Source: Chalara sp. BL73
Lineage: Eukaryota > Ascomycota > Leotiomycetes > Helotiales
Length of the DNA stretch: 64,000 nt
Assembly (NCBI GenBank): GCA_918026815.1
Contig: CAKJVC010000191.1
Location: forward strand, 372,001 to 436,000
Direction: 5' to 3'
In this document: one piece after another, positions 1-12,067 of the stretch
Layout of the letters: every line of letters begins with the position of its first letter
How positions within the stretch are numbered: the stretch's first letter is position 1
The notes under the pieces: generated by a model
The model's input: the letters and a program-made list of their open reading frames with translations, nothing else
Told to the model about the DNA's origin: nothing
Databases searched by the model: none
Position numbers and translations under genes: made by a program

Positions 1-2088
1 CAATCAAGGGGGTTTAAAGAAACAAGGCTGGCCCTCTGCTAAGACTTAATTGTCCGAGTCGTGATATGCTACCTTGCTGCCTCAGATTTGAGGTTATGTG
101 CATCATGAACAGACAGCCTTGTCTACTTTCTAGTACGAAGCGGTTGAAATGATCACGTAAACGTGCGCAGGATATTCGAGTGCTCTCAATCTTCAGTACA
201 AAACACAGTCACCCGCCATACATCGAGTCTGGTTTGCAGGCAAGTCACTTGGCCAATACTACAATGACAGTCCTATGCACAAAGGAGACAGTAGACCAAG
301 ACATGGAATGAAAGGGGCCATGGCCAATTTCTTAATGCTTCTTACTTCCCAAGATGTGATAACAACAAGTCATCCGGCGTCGAAGAGGCGATGTAGCAAA
401 ATCCTAAACACGGGGTAGGCTAAGGGTTCACGAAATCCCCTATCAAGCCCTCATGGATAAATGAAAACCCATGCCTGACCACGATTGACTTCGGCAGATT
501 TGAGACGTTGTGCCCGGAGCCAGTCTCCAATCATCAGTAGGGACGTCATTGTGATAATATCACCGGCTGCTATCAAGGATGGAACCCTACACCCAAAGCT
601 GGTAGTATCGACTGATCACGCTTTGGTCATGCATGGGGGGCAGCACAACAGCAACAACAACATACATCAACAGAGGAGCTGATGCAAAGTGATTGCTCTA
701 GTCCAGATTGGTTGGTTCCGGCACATCCGTTGAAAGCATTCCGACCGATTCGAAGTCAGATCAAGGTCATGACGAGCCAACGTTAGAAGAAATGGGGTTT
801 ACCGGGCAGTAATTTTTTTGACGGGCGGTTTTGTTTCTATCCCCGCGAAAAGCGGGCTGATTACAGTACTATACATGCATTTTTCACAGGTACAGTTTCA
901 TCTCATCGCATCCCAGCCTCCGTCGCGTTGATGTTAAATTGTGGCTGATATCATAACTTGGTGTGCCAGTGGAGTCGAGTGGAGTTGAAGTCGATAAGTA
1001 AGTAGTGTACAGTACTGTAGTCCGCTTCGTCCTTCAACAAGCCCCGCGTGTCGAGTCAATCAAATATGGCTCCGGAGGCTTCGATCCAATGGAACACCTC
1101 TCGGTCCTGGATATATGGGGGCGATGCCAGGGAAGTGGTGCAATACAACACTACTAAGTACAATACACTATAAAGTCATGATTCAGGGTTTCTGCAACGG
1201 TGATACAGTACAGCGCCGTACTCATACAGTCCGCTAGGAATGCGCCGGTGTCTTGATGAACATGTGCATGCATTATTACATATTGTTGTATTATTGTACC
1301 CATCGCGACCTGACCTTTTCCCCCAAAAGCTTACGAGAGATAGAAGAAGTTACGAAGCATACACACACACTCTCTCTCTCTCCTCTCCCTCTCCCGCCCT
1401 CCAATACCCTGTGTCGTCGTCATATTCCCCCCTGGCACAGCAGCAAGCACAGCATCCAACCCCCACTACCCCTACCACTGACAGTAAGTAACTGTACCAA
1501 CTAGCAGTAGCTCTGACACCCTGGCATCCCACCACCAAGCCCAAATTAGAATCCATCCTAATCCCCCCCAGACCGAAGTTGAGCCACTTCCATGTCCCCA
1601 CCACCCAAAACTACCTTTACCTGTCAAAAAGAAACCTTGAAAAAAAGTGAGGCCAATCCTTGGCCAAGCCTCAAACATCACATTCTCATGCTTCGACTTC
1701 TTCTACTCTAAGAATCAATATTCCACACCTTAACACCTCAATTCCTGCTTCGTCGCCCTTGGTCCTTTTCCATTTTCTTCTTAATTGTGTACTTTATCAT
1801 CGAGTCCGTCGTTACAAAATCCGTTTATGTGAATTATCGTTGCCCGCCCTGTCATCGAACTGCGATAACAAGGTGGAATGGTCTTATCTCGAGAAATCCA
1901 TCATTCGTGAAACAACAACAATTCACTTGCTTGCCTTGCAGGGTCTGCTTTCCACATAAGTTCGCCGAGACTCTAGAAGCCTCTGCCGCCAGGAATCATA
2001 ACAATAAATGTTGCGAGTTCAGTAATTTGCATCTTCAATGAAATGAGCGTGTAGCTACGATCAACAGCCTCGCGGGCGCCCGGAAGCA
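1..2088. other. Upstream region and leader of the DUF1765 gene
   Basis: I see no supportable gene in this stretch. It holds a pyrimidine-rich section (about 1360-1480 and 1560-1760), as often precedes ascomycete start codons, and several TACAGTA-type motifs between 860 and 1230. Short open frames such as 1660-1959 occur but lack recognisable protein features; some could be upstream ORFs if transcription starts that far back. Confidence 0.6.
1361..1402. repeat. (AC)n/(TC)n simple repeat
   Basis: Five AC dinucleotides run directly into at least five TC dinucleotides and then a CT-rich tract. It lies about 700 bp before the DUF1765 start codon and is probably part of its polypyrimidine promoter or leader. 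Confidence 0.8.
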
Positions 2089-5000
2089 ATGCCTGTTCAG
2101 CTGATGACTATGCCAGCAGCTTTCGATTCAAGTTCGGCGTTTCCTCGTGCGCAATCCTTTTCCGATATTCCAAATCTGCTTAATGGTAACCATACACGAC
2201 CACGAGCGCCAGAAGGGGAGGAAGAGCTCCCAAGATCGGCGAGCTATACTTCAGTGCCCGCCCTCGGAACCTCGCAATGCAATACAGAAAAGCCCATATA
2301 CCGGGTGGCATCGGCAGAAACCACACAATCTGCAGAGGGAAACAATGGTGGGAAGGCTGAGGGCGAGGAGCGGAGCCCGGCCAAGGACGAGACTCCAAAA
2401 ACAGAACGGATTGGGAGGAGGAAGAGTCTTGTCGCACGACCAAAGTCCTGGATACAGCGGGTAAGCTCTGCGAAAGGATCTCCAGAGAGACGCGAACGAT
2501 CCGAGCCGTCTCATACTGCACCAAGTGATATTCCTCCCGTGCCTTCAATTTCCAAATCTACCCGGGACAAAACCAAGACTGTGTCAGAATCGTTTGCGAC
2601 TTTTGCTCGCAAGTCATGGATAGCATCATCCAGGTCACCTTCTCCGGGGCGCAAAATAGGCAAAGACTCAGAACAGGAGTCGGACAATGGAGATGGTCCG
2701 AAACCAACCGCCGGCTCACCTGCTAAGTCACGTAGGTCATCTATCATCCAGCACAAAATCGAAAAGCCTAGCCCTGCAAAGCTCGCACCCAGTCCCCCAA
2801 AGCTCTCCCGACCTAGCTCTACCTTCCAGAAGATTAAACAAAGACCTCAGAGTGTACTCATGAACTTCACAACATTGGCATCTACAAACTCGTCTACGAG
2901 CAGCTTACCTAGGAGTTCTTCGGATAATCGATCCACCCCTAGAACTTCCACTGATAAGATTCCTCCGCTTCCTACTAGCGAGAAGCTCCAAACCCTACAA
3001 GCCGAATCACCTCCAAGACGAGATGAACTATGGTCTGCGTTTCGGTCTTTGGAGAATGATTTCTCGAAATTCCAGTCGAAAACATGGTCATTGAAAACAA
3101 ATGTTGTGAGGAGCTCTCTTCTACCATTTCTCAAGAACCACTCATTGCACCCCTCAAACAGGAACTTGCGACCGGAAGATCTTGACAGGCGGATTGTGAT
3201 TCTGAATAAGTGGTGGCGTGGACTTCTAGATGTTCTCGATGGACGACAGAATCAGGCCGTTTCCGGTGTGGATCGACCGGTTTTATTGGAGGCAGCTTTA
3301 GCTATCATGATGAGGCTAGAATGGCGTACTCACCCATCACCTTTTGCACCTGTTGCCGAACGGACTGCTATCAAATTACCCGAACGCCCAGTTCTGAAGA
3401 GACAGCGATCTTCAACTTCCGTATCCTCTTCAGAGTCACAATTCGTCACAGAATCCGTCTATCATAATATACGGAACTTATTCATCGAGAACCTCCTTAC
3501 TCAGATGAGATTTGTGGTTGATAAGATGTCGCTTCGTCATGCCCCGGCTAGCCTTGTCACCTTTTGTGGGAAGGCGGCGGCATATGCATTCTTTTTCGTT
3601 CCAGGAATTGCAGAAGTGCTTGTTAGGATATGGAAACTTCAGCCGGACGCCATTCGACGGGTAGTTGATCAGTTTGGCTTACCCAAGCGGGCAACCCAAA
3701 CCGATATTAACGAAATTTCATCGGCTTTTCCAGAGCACACACACTCCCTGGGATGGTCTTCTGCTAGAACTATGTCCAACCATCTGCGGCGGAAATGGGA
3801 CGTCCCAATAGCAGCAAGAATGATTCCGTGGCACGGCCCGTGGGTTGCAAGGTGGTGTGGTCGAGACAGTGATATGTTCTTCGTGTTCGTGAAACACTAT
3901 CATATTCTCGCAGAAGAGTTCATGTCTCCGGAGCTATCAATGGCAGCGAAAGCTCGTTCCCCGGGTAGCTTACACCGTCCATGTTTTTGGCCCCTTATTA
4001 ATCTTTGCTTATAGGGTTCGTTCTCGTCCACGCGCAAGTATTAGCAGTGCTTGAAGCCACGATACATCGCCATCCCGCCCCAGAGCCACCACCGATTACG
4101 TTTGATGATGTTTTGACCGGAGCTGATGCCAATGCTGCCGCTCTCCCATTAACTTCGAGCAATTCATCGAGGCTGATGGGTGAGAATCGGCTGATCATGC
4201 TCCTACGTGACTTTCTCTCTGAGCGTTCCTCGGCCTTTGAATCGGCTCGAATGACATTTGCTGAAGTTTTTGCAAATATGATGGAGGCGGCCGCTATGAG
4301 AACATCGCTTTTCAACCATAGTTCATGCTTCCTTCTGTGTGACTTCATGGAGGAAGCCTTAATCATCTATATTCGATTTCAGCACGCCAACGCACTCGAG
4401 TTCGACTTTATCGACTGGCCTTTTTGGCTGCTGGTTTGTCAGAAGATGCTTGAAAGTCGAAATACCATGTCAGAGCTTCGGGTATTTGCTTTTCTATATG
4501 GAACTTGGGCTGCCATTACTGCTAATGAGCAGCGGAAAGAGGTCTTGTGTCTAGAGTGGCTTTTGAGTGAGGAGACTTTCGAAATGTACTTTCAACATTG
4601 GAACCCTATGGTTAGGGCGTATTATATGCGTCTCTTGTGCTGGCGAGTCTGTCGAGATGATAGCGAAGCTACTGATTTAGACACGTGAGCTCATCTATCA
4701 CTTCATCTTGAATCTTACTAATTGAGTATAGGAAAATATTTAATGTAGCTTTGTCACGACTCAAGCACATCTGGGCTCAGTACCTATTCATGAAGGAGGC
4801 GGCAGCAAGAGCCAACCTCCTCGCGCCATCCACGGCACCATGCCTCCCCGCGCCTGGGCGCCGTTTGTTGATAATTCGTAATGACAATCATGTACCAGCT
4901 GCCAGTCTTTTCGTTGGCTTCGACGGCATCATGTCATCACCATCCTCGAAGGTATCTGCAGATCCTGCTGTCGCTAATTATAGACGAAATTCTATCACTT

Positions 5001-5683
5001 CTGCAACGAAAACAGAAACATCAGACGCCCCGACCCTGAAGTCGACCAATGAATCGCTGGCAACGCCGAACAAAAAGCGCTGGACATTTATGGGCAAGAT
5101 CCTTCCTTCGACCTTATCTCCTTCTAATGAGGCTCATTCGTCTCCGACACTAGGATCGAGCCCGACCAAAACATTGGAGGAGGCAAGGCGCGAAACAGCC
5201 ATTGCACGCTCACGGCCAGGATTGAATAGTAAAAGTTCTAGCTCCGACAGCGATGCTGCACCTACCTCGACCACACACCGAGCATACTCCTTCAGATTTA
5301 GCCTAGAATGGTCTCAGAACTTCGCAAAGCGTGAGGAGATAAATTTTCCGACGCAGAATAATGGCCGCCGAGGGTCCTTTCAAAATGTTTCCGGTGAGCG
5401 GAGGGTCGTACCTCCGCGACTTCCAGCGCCAGCACAAGCTTGGCTAGGCGCCAAAGTTCCAGGTATCAGTAGAGAAGTTGTGCCACGGGATCCAGCAGAA
5501 ACAGTGAAAAGCAGAGAGAGCGTAGCGCGCTCAAAGTATGCAGGCAGGGCCCTGGCGGAGTGGACGATTGTGGTAGCGGAGGCCAACAATTTCACAGAGA
5601 GGAGGAGACAGGAGGGTGTTCCGGGTTTAAAATGGGTTGAAGTGCCGACTTTGGGAGTCGAGGGCTTCAGGAAGTTTGGATGA
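2089..5683 (+). CDS. DUF1765 (UPF0592) domain protein, three exons
   Basis: The inferred CDS is join(2089..3964, 4015..4684, 4732..5683), 1,165 residues. Introns of 50 and 47 bp fit the reading frame on both sides; the second has a TACTAAT branch site. Residues 1 to about 320 are Ser/Pro/Arg-rich and look disordered, with many possible phosphosites. The central part (about 320-860) is folded, with aromatic-rich segments such as WPFWLLVCQKML followed by MSELRVFAFLYGTW, which I associate with the fungal DUF1765 family. The C-terminal 300 residues are again low complexity. The family is conserved in fungi but its role is not firmly known; it has been listed as a membrane protein. The start is the first ATG of the open frame after a long pyrimidine-rich leader. 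Family call is from pattern memory, not a search. Confidence 0.85.
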
Positions 5684-6725
5684 TATTTGTACATGATTTG
5701 ATAGGACAAGGAGGCACTTTGATTGGCATAGCCTGGAGTTATTGGATGGGATCATTGCCCCCTTCCCCTTGATTTCACTTCAGGAAGGAGGAATGTTGGA
5801 GGCTCGGGCTCAGGATATTGTTGTATATACATATCTGAGGATGGATATCCTAAATGCAATATATTTGATAACGACCGGATTAGGTAAACGCAGCTGTGAG
5901 TTTACCAGGGGTTGTTAGAATTCATGTTATAACCTTTAAGTTTGTGTTCAAAATTTACAACTTTAGCAAATAATAAATTTTGCAACATTGAATATAGATT
6001 TGTTGAAATAAAAACCGTAATTACTGTAAATGCATATTCCAAGTACACAAAGTTGTAAAAATTTGCTTTAGTCGTTATTTTATATTAGAATACATTTGAC
6101 GCATTGTTTTACTGTAGTTGCAAATAATAACAATAATACAAAATTAAAGTTTAAAATTTTGACTTAAAATTTTTTGGGGAAAAGTTGTACAAAATATCGA
6201 CTAATAAAGTTGAAAGGTTTTCTAATTTTACTAACATGACTTCTGGCGAGCCTTGGTGGTCCCTGGTGTTACTACGGAGACTACACTACTATTCCACAAT
6301 ATAATCACACACGTAGACCTCACACTAGACAAGATTAGATGTTGAGGTCTCTGAATCAATAGTTGATTCATGTGGGTGGTGAACGATTTCACGTAGAGCT
6401 CCTCGTTCAAAGAATCTCGCCTTCGCCCATGCATAAATAAGCTGCCTCATCCAACCCAACCAAGCTCTCGCACCAACCTTTTGATCAGGTATACCACTGC
6501 CGGCTTACAGGCATCGCCTACAATAAGTCTTTCATTTCTAGTACTGCTGCTAGCTTCTTTTCGCAAAAGTGCACCGAGCTCATCTCCAATATCTCGAGTT
6601 GGTTTCCCTTAGCCTCATTTCAGACCTACTTGTCCAGAACAAGCCATCGATTTCTTGACATCACCGACTGTGTCCGGCATATAGCTTTATAATACGGCAC
6701 CTCATCTCCGATTTTCAATATCACG
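5684..6725. other. Intergenic region with AT-rich patch
   Basis: No gene is visible. The first 250 bp are the 3' flank of the DUF1765 gene. The middle is a strongly AT-rich patch, described separately. From 6430 to 6725 the sequence is pyrimidine-rich and forms the leader of the next gene, with CCTCATCC and TTTCATTTC-like tracts. Confidence 0.6.
5930..6235. repeat. AT-rich island with inverted AAGTTGTA motifs
   Basis: Composition drops sharply to A/T. An AAATTTACAACTTT stretch near 5952 recurs in inverted form near 6046-6065 and a related AAGTTGTACAAAA lies near 6184. This resembles the remnant of a small inverted-repeat element worn down by C-to-T change, but no clear terminal repeat or target-site duplication was found. 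Confidence 0.45.
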
Positions 6726-7858
6726 ATGGCTTCCCTTGATGAGTTTACGGGAAGCGCGAATCTGGTTGCGTTTAAGCTGGTTAATGTCTATCATGATGAG
6801 GACAAAGATTTCTCAGGCGATCACGCAGAAGAGAAAATCGGCGAAATTGTTGAAGGAAGGAATGAGGCTGATGTTCAAGATGCGAAGAAGGCAAATGATC
6901 CAGTTGGATGTACTGGGGAAGACTTGACCAAGTTTGAGTTGTTCTCCAACTTTCCAACGGAAACGAGAATTGAGATCTGGAAGCATGCCCTTCCTGTTGC
7001 CAGTAAGCGAATTCTCTCCTAAGCTTTTTGCTTCCTGAATGTGGCAAGCTAGAACACTAACATTGTACATTAGATGATGGATCAGCCCCTTTCCTTTTCG
7101 TTAAACTCAACTTCTTAAGCGATACTGCCGCAGACGGTCTTGTCACGCTGTTTTCTTACCACCCAAAATTTCAAATATGCGGTTGGGGTCCCTCTTCTAC
7201 GACTGTCTGCTCCACAAGCCTAGAGCTGAGCTTGCTGGCCGCCTGCCGCGAATCCCGCAATGTCTACATTGACGAGTTTCCCCTCTGTCTCCCCGCAACA
7301 CGGAGGTCAGAGTTTGTGCCCCGACGCCTAGGAATCTTTCCTACACCTTCCACATTTGCTCCCAAGGGCGTGATTCGATACAATGAAGACACCACAGTTT
7401 TCATCAGCAATTTGCATGACTGTGTCCTAAAGACCCCGTTAGGATATCATGGGCAGGAAGCCAGAATACGTGCCGCCTTAGATGCAGGTTTGAAACTGCA
7501 GAATTGGTGGAGTGAAATTCGAAACCTAGCCATTTTATTCGATCATGATTATAACCCAAGTTGGGACGACTATCGGGATGGGATGACACCGGATTTCGAT
7601 ATCAGCACTGCAGTTGGGGCTTGCTCTAAGCTAGAAACATTCACTTACCTCGTGGACATACGGATGGAAGAGGATGATTATTTAACATGGAGCATGTTGG
7701 ATAAGGGTTATCAAAGGGAACTGGAACTAGAAGTTCATAGAGCGGTGACTTGGCTGGCCAATAGACTTGATAAAAATGCTAAGGACAAAGGTCTACTGAA
7801 TTTCGAGATGCCCAGTTTCGTTGCCGAGTTCGGTAGCAAGGCCATCGGAGACGACTAA
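6726..7858 (+). CDS. 2EXR-domain protein (first of tandem pair)
   Basis: CDS join(6726..7002, 7074..7858), 353 residues, with a 71-bp intron (GTAAGC donor, CACTAAC branch). An acidic N-terminus (about 65 residues) leads into FELFSNFPTETRIEIWKHAL at about 70-89, the opening motif of 2EXR, an F-box-like module common in fungal accessory proteins. Later segments (LLAACRESRNVYIDEF; WWSEIRNLAILFDHDYNPSWDDY) are shared with the gene at 8895, so the two are tandem paralogues in the same orientation. The frame stays open after the TAA at 7856-7858 for another 91 codons, including a Ser/Asp-rich stretch, so the C-terminus may have been shortened (see findings). Molecular function is unknown. Confidence 0.85.
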
Positions 7859-8894
7859 GCTAGCCCATCCATATTGAACGACTTTGAGTGCGACATCGAC
7901 TCTGACTCAGGCTCCGGCTTTGAGTCTTCCGCAATCCAACCCGAACCAGTGGGCAATCCTATTCGAATATCAAGCCACAATCAAAGAACATTCGGATCCA
8001 GTGTTTTTGTGGTCTTCCTTCCCACCTCGACTATTGCCTTCTTAAGGCATTTCCCTCACATCGCTACCCATCTAAAGGCTGTTTCGACTATTAACCCATA
8101 TGCAAAGCCATGTTCAATCCATATCGGGTAAACACAACAAAGTGATCTGACCATTCTTTGTATAAATAAAATGTTAATTAAAATTACCCTAGCTTAGATA
8201 CCCTGGGTACATAATGAAGACTGCGATGCGTAACATGATATATTATAATTTTATCTGTGAATAGTGCCGTTTTTGTCCTGTGATATGCATTTTGTAGGCG
8301 AAGCTCTAATATACACGACCTTACCAAAGGTTTGTATGATTGATGGATGTTATTCTAATCCGTTTGGCTTTTCGAAGAGGTATCTGAGGACGGTTAAAAG
8401 AATATCCTGAAGATGTGCTCGAACTCCGGTTGCTGTAGGCGAGTGCCATCAGCAGCAAGTTCTCGTAATTTTATTACAGAATGTTAGAACTTTTCAGGCA
8501 TTCTTTCGAAAACTTTCACCTTGACTGATGTTGCGCGGGGCTGGATTCCCTGTGTGAAATGGTTGATTGATGCTTCGTGGAATGTATCCACGTGACCTGC
8601 CTCTTTCTCTGGATCTGTGGATTTAAATGGGCGCACTCTCCTCCTACCCACCATTTTGTATCCATAAGAGGTGCCTGCCAGTTGCTTGCTCGCACGCAAG
8701 ACTCAAAGCTTCGATCTGGTGAATTTTAACTTCTCTGAAGTATACCAAGTCGTCACAACTGCCGAATAGCCTCAGCGTCTACCTCGAAATACAGACTTGC
8801 CTGGCAAGATAAGGCTATCAGTTTCGATAGACCTTGGCAGATACTGTATCTTAACGGAATAGCCACACCGAGTAGCTTCTATCTTACCCCGATT
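7859..8894. other. Spacer between the two 2EXR genes
   Basis: The first 273 bp continue the upstream gene's reading frame beyond its stop. The remainder is ordinary intergenic sequence, with an AT-rich part at 8155-8280. No independent gene is supported. Confidence 0.5.
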
Positions 8895-10079
8895 ATGGCT
8901 CCTAACGGTCGAGCTAGTCAAGGCGGCAGCTCTGAGGTTGTTGAGGTTCAAATCGTGTCGATTTATCATGATCGAGATGAGAAGACTGAGGAAGGAGATG
9001 AAGATGACACAAGTAGAGGAAAGGCTATGAATCCAGTTGAGGGCACTGGGGAGGATCTAACGGCGTTTACTCTCTTCTCTGATCTCCCTTCGAAAGTTCG
9101 TCTCAAGATCTGGGGATTTGCTCTTCCTGCAGGTGGTAGGTACATTCCTTCACTATTATTTGAACAGTAAAAACTGACGATTTCCCTCATAGACAATGGA
9201 TCGGCTCCATTCTATTGCGTCAGTCTCCATCCCGTCAGCATGAATAGCGCCAACGGTCTCGTTGCCCTCTTCAGCTTTCGGACGCGACTTCTCAGTCCCC
9301 TCAGCAGCAAGACAATCACGCGCTGCACCAATCCCCAAACCAGTCTCCTCTCTGCCTGCCAAGAGTCTCGTACCGTCTACATTGCAGCTTTCCCTCTTAC
9401 ATTACCAGCCGGCAGCTTCCCCGCAATTCAAATCCCTTGTCCTGGCACCACCCCAGAAGGTGGCTGGAACAAGTCTATCCCCAAGGGCATCATCCGCTAC
9501 AACAAGTCCACTAGGATCTTCATCGAGAATCTCCATGAGTGTGTCGCCAAGTATGCATTAGCCTCCAATCGCGGCAAGCGTCCCGATGCCATGATCCGTC
9601 TCGCGTGTGATGGTGGGTTCCCCTTGCAGGTTTGGTGGAGCGAGATCTGCCATCTGGCTTGTGATTTCAACCATGACTACAATCCATCATGGGAAGACTT
9701 TAAGGCCGGCGATATATCTCCTCCTACCTATGATATCAGCTCTGTCGTTAAATGCTTTGGCAATTTGGATACATTCACTTATGTTTTCAAAGACTGGGAT
9801 AACGAACTGGGCAGATTGCAGGTCTGGGATAAGATGAAAGAGGAAGAACGCGAGGAGTGGGAGGGAGTTGGCGACGCCGCCATGAAGTGGCTGGCAGTCA
9901 GGCTTGTGAACAATGCGCGCCAGAAAGGTTTAATGGGGTATAAGTTGCCAAAGTTTGTGTTGGAGTTTGGTAGTAAGGAGGGAGATGTTGAGGATGAAGT
10001 CGAGGAGGATGGCGATGACAACCCAACTCACATCACAAAGCAGTTGATTGCAAAAATACTTAAGTTCCTCATGGAGTAA
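8895..10079 (+). CDS. 2EXR-domain protein (second of tandem pair)
   Basis: CDS join(8895..9135, 9193..10079), 375 residues. The 57-bp intron interrupts the gene at the same place as in its neighbour, after ALP-A and before the NGSAPF-like segment, which supports common descent by duplication. Donor GTAGGT at 9136 was preferred over the alternative GTGGTA at 9133 because it gives the same spacing as the paralogue; the difference is one residue. The 2EXR motif FTLFSDLPSKVRLKIWGFAL lies at about 57-77. The WWSEI...DFNHDYNPSW block is conserved with the neighbour. The C-terminus is strongly acidic (EGDVEDEVEEDGDD). Function is unknown; 2EXR proteins often occur near HET-type genes in fungi. Confidence 0.88.
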
Positions 10080-10580
10080 GACATCGGTACGGCACTGGGC
10101 GCTCGACTATCATTCGGCATTGAGGATATTCTTCAACAACAGTACGCCAACATGCACTCGCCGCTCGCTACTCACGTTTCTTCTGAAGCTCTTCTATCAA
10201 ACTGTTCCCCGTTAGATCTATGGCTCCGAAGGCATATATTTTGATTGTCCATTTTACTTCGGCCATCCGCGGATTATTCCAAATTTCTCTCCGTAAGTCT
10301 GCCTCTCACACAACTCTCTCTTGTCATTCATACCTCTTACTGAATATGTTATATAAGTGTCTTTGCATCTTTGTATTAATACACTAAATCATCAAGATTC
10401 CTATAGATAGGCTGTTCCGGCAAGTACGGCCTACATCGCATCATGCCAGATGCTAGTCATGGATCTACCTCAAATGCAGAATTGTAAAAACAGCAGCACC
10501 TCCATTTTGACTGTGATTAATACATGCTTCCATAACCTAATGCATCAGTAGTCGCCGCGCAAGCATCTACGTCAGCATCC
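10080..10580. other. Intergenic region
   Basis: Contains the 3' flank of the second 2EXR gene and unremarkable sequence. No gene or repeat could be supported. Confidence 0.5.
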
Positions 10581-11300
10581 TCATCTCGGCTTGCCACGAA
10601 ATATCTTTCCTACCAAGCTACTAGATATACCTTGCCGCGAATTCGCTTTGATTCGTCCTCTTGGTCGAAATCTTGGGGTAGCGCCTTAACCTTCCTCAAA
10701 TTTTGGTGCGCTTTCAGCCGTGCTTCGATAACGATCGCCGCCTTGAGGTTTCGCATTGCGAGCAGCGGCTTCAAGTAGCTTCCGTTCTAGTATCTGTCGC
10801 CTAAGCTCTTGTCCTTGAAATCTATTTTCGTTCGCATGGTTAGCTTCCCTCCATTTTACTCTCCCCGAACCCGCTGGTTCGAACCAGAAAGGCTATTCAC
10901 GAAAGACCATTTCCCGAGTATCTAAGGCACCCTTGCGGTGCTACTCGTTCATCCAGTGGATAATGGCAGTTCGTATCTCCGCGTGTCCATATTTTTGTTC
11001 CATGGGGGCTTTCCTCATTGAGTATCAGTCAGAGCCATTCCGACTTCCCGATATATAGCGAGTGAGCTTTTTTCCTTACCATACTGGTCGATGTACAGCG
11101 GCCAACAGTGTGCTGTTTCGCTTCCTTCATAGGCGTGATTCTTATGGGAAAATGTGTGCTTCCATGGCTGGCTATTTGGATTGCTAGCAAAGATGCCTGA
11201 GACTACAGCATTTTGAGTTCCACGCCGTTTGATTATAAGAACTTGTGTTGATACGGATTTTACCTACGATGCCACATTCCTAATGGAGTACGTCAACCTC
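10581..11300 (-). pseudogene. Decayed fungal gene with several in-frame stops
   Basis: Read on the minus strand, one frame from ATG at 11018 reads like a normal protein but is cut by TAG (10941-10943), TAG (10893-10895), TAA (10686-10688) and TGA (10581-10583). Coding-like segments between them include EIRTAIIHWMNE, WFEPAGSGRVKWREANHA and LRRQILERKLLEAAARN. A further protein-like block upstream (about 11070-11275, with SGIFASNPNSQPWKHTF and HCWPLYIDQYG) precedes a GTAAGG donor and looks like an earlier exon, though the splice is now out of frame. The stops fit CAG to TAG, CAA to TAA and CGA to TGA, as RIP would give. I do not recognise the family. Confidence 0.5.
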
Positions 11301-12067
11301 TACCTCCTCTGCTTCAATCTGGTCCTAATTTTGAAGTCTGGGTAGCCATCTTGAGAGAGTCTTCAGAAACTTTGATATATCTATGTTCAGTAAATGAAAT
11401 TGGCGGTATTGTCGACGGGCTATAAGGCTGGTCATATATTCCTGCCCTCTTATGGAGATCTCCATGCGTCATGTGAACCCAAAAGACTTGCGATTGGTAT
11501 AATGGTACTCAATTAGGCAGATGTTGAGTGCAGTTATTCCATGGCATGATCGCTGAATCACAATAGGACAATGAAAAAAAATCTCAAAAGAAACCTAGGA
11601 ACGATTAGCGTTCTTTTAGGGTGGTTTCTTAAATTTTGGAAAAGTCTACAAGAAATCAGCTACGCAAAATATTCTCAATGCAGCCTAATAATAGCAGTTC
11701 AATACTATAGAACTATCTAAAGGAATTGGAAGACCGACAAAAGCTCCGCTTGGCACCCCCCCTATTTCCTTCGCTTGCTAGATTGATGCCTCAGGCGAGA
11801 TATATACCCTCTCCTCGAGCCTACGTCCGCCCTCTCAATCACTTCCTTGTACTGATCCACCAGAAGTGAATATTTGCAAAAACTAAAACTGGCTGCAAAG
11901 AGAGAAGGATGAGCTAGTGGGTAATCTACCACCATACTTGCCAAGCATCTGCTGCTGAACCTCCTCAGCTTCATACCACAACGTTACGAAACTGTTCTGG
12001 AAACCACAATTTTGATCTACTTCTAGCAATCGCTAGTTTCTGCTGACGCTTTGCTTGCTGTCTCAAG
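11301..12067. other. Intergenic region
   Basis: No supportable gene. A stretch near 11500 resembles a tRNA A-box but lacks a matching B-box or cloverleaf. The final 100 bp are the leader of the next gene. Confidence 0.45.

Noticed and set aside
1660..1959. Open frame of 99 codons before the DUF1765 gene
   Set aside because: Composition is that of pyrimidine-rich leader DNA; no domain and no splice link to the gene.
2180..2548. Minus-strand frame of 122 codons
   Set aside because: Lies inside the coding region of the DUF1765 gene on the other strand and has no protein features.
10870..10890. GGTTCGAAC word like a tRNA B-box
   Set aside because: It is a short palindrome inside the decayed gene; the flanking bases do not form a T-arm or acceptor stem.
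11490..11560. tRNA-like A-box (TTGGTATAATGG)
   Set aside because: No B-box, no matching acceptor stem and no cloverleaf could be drawn.
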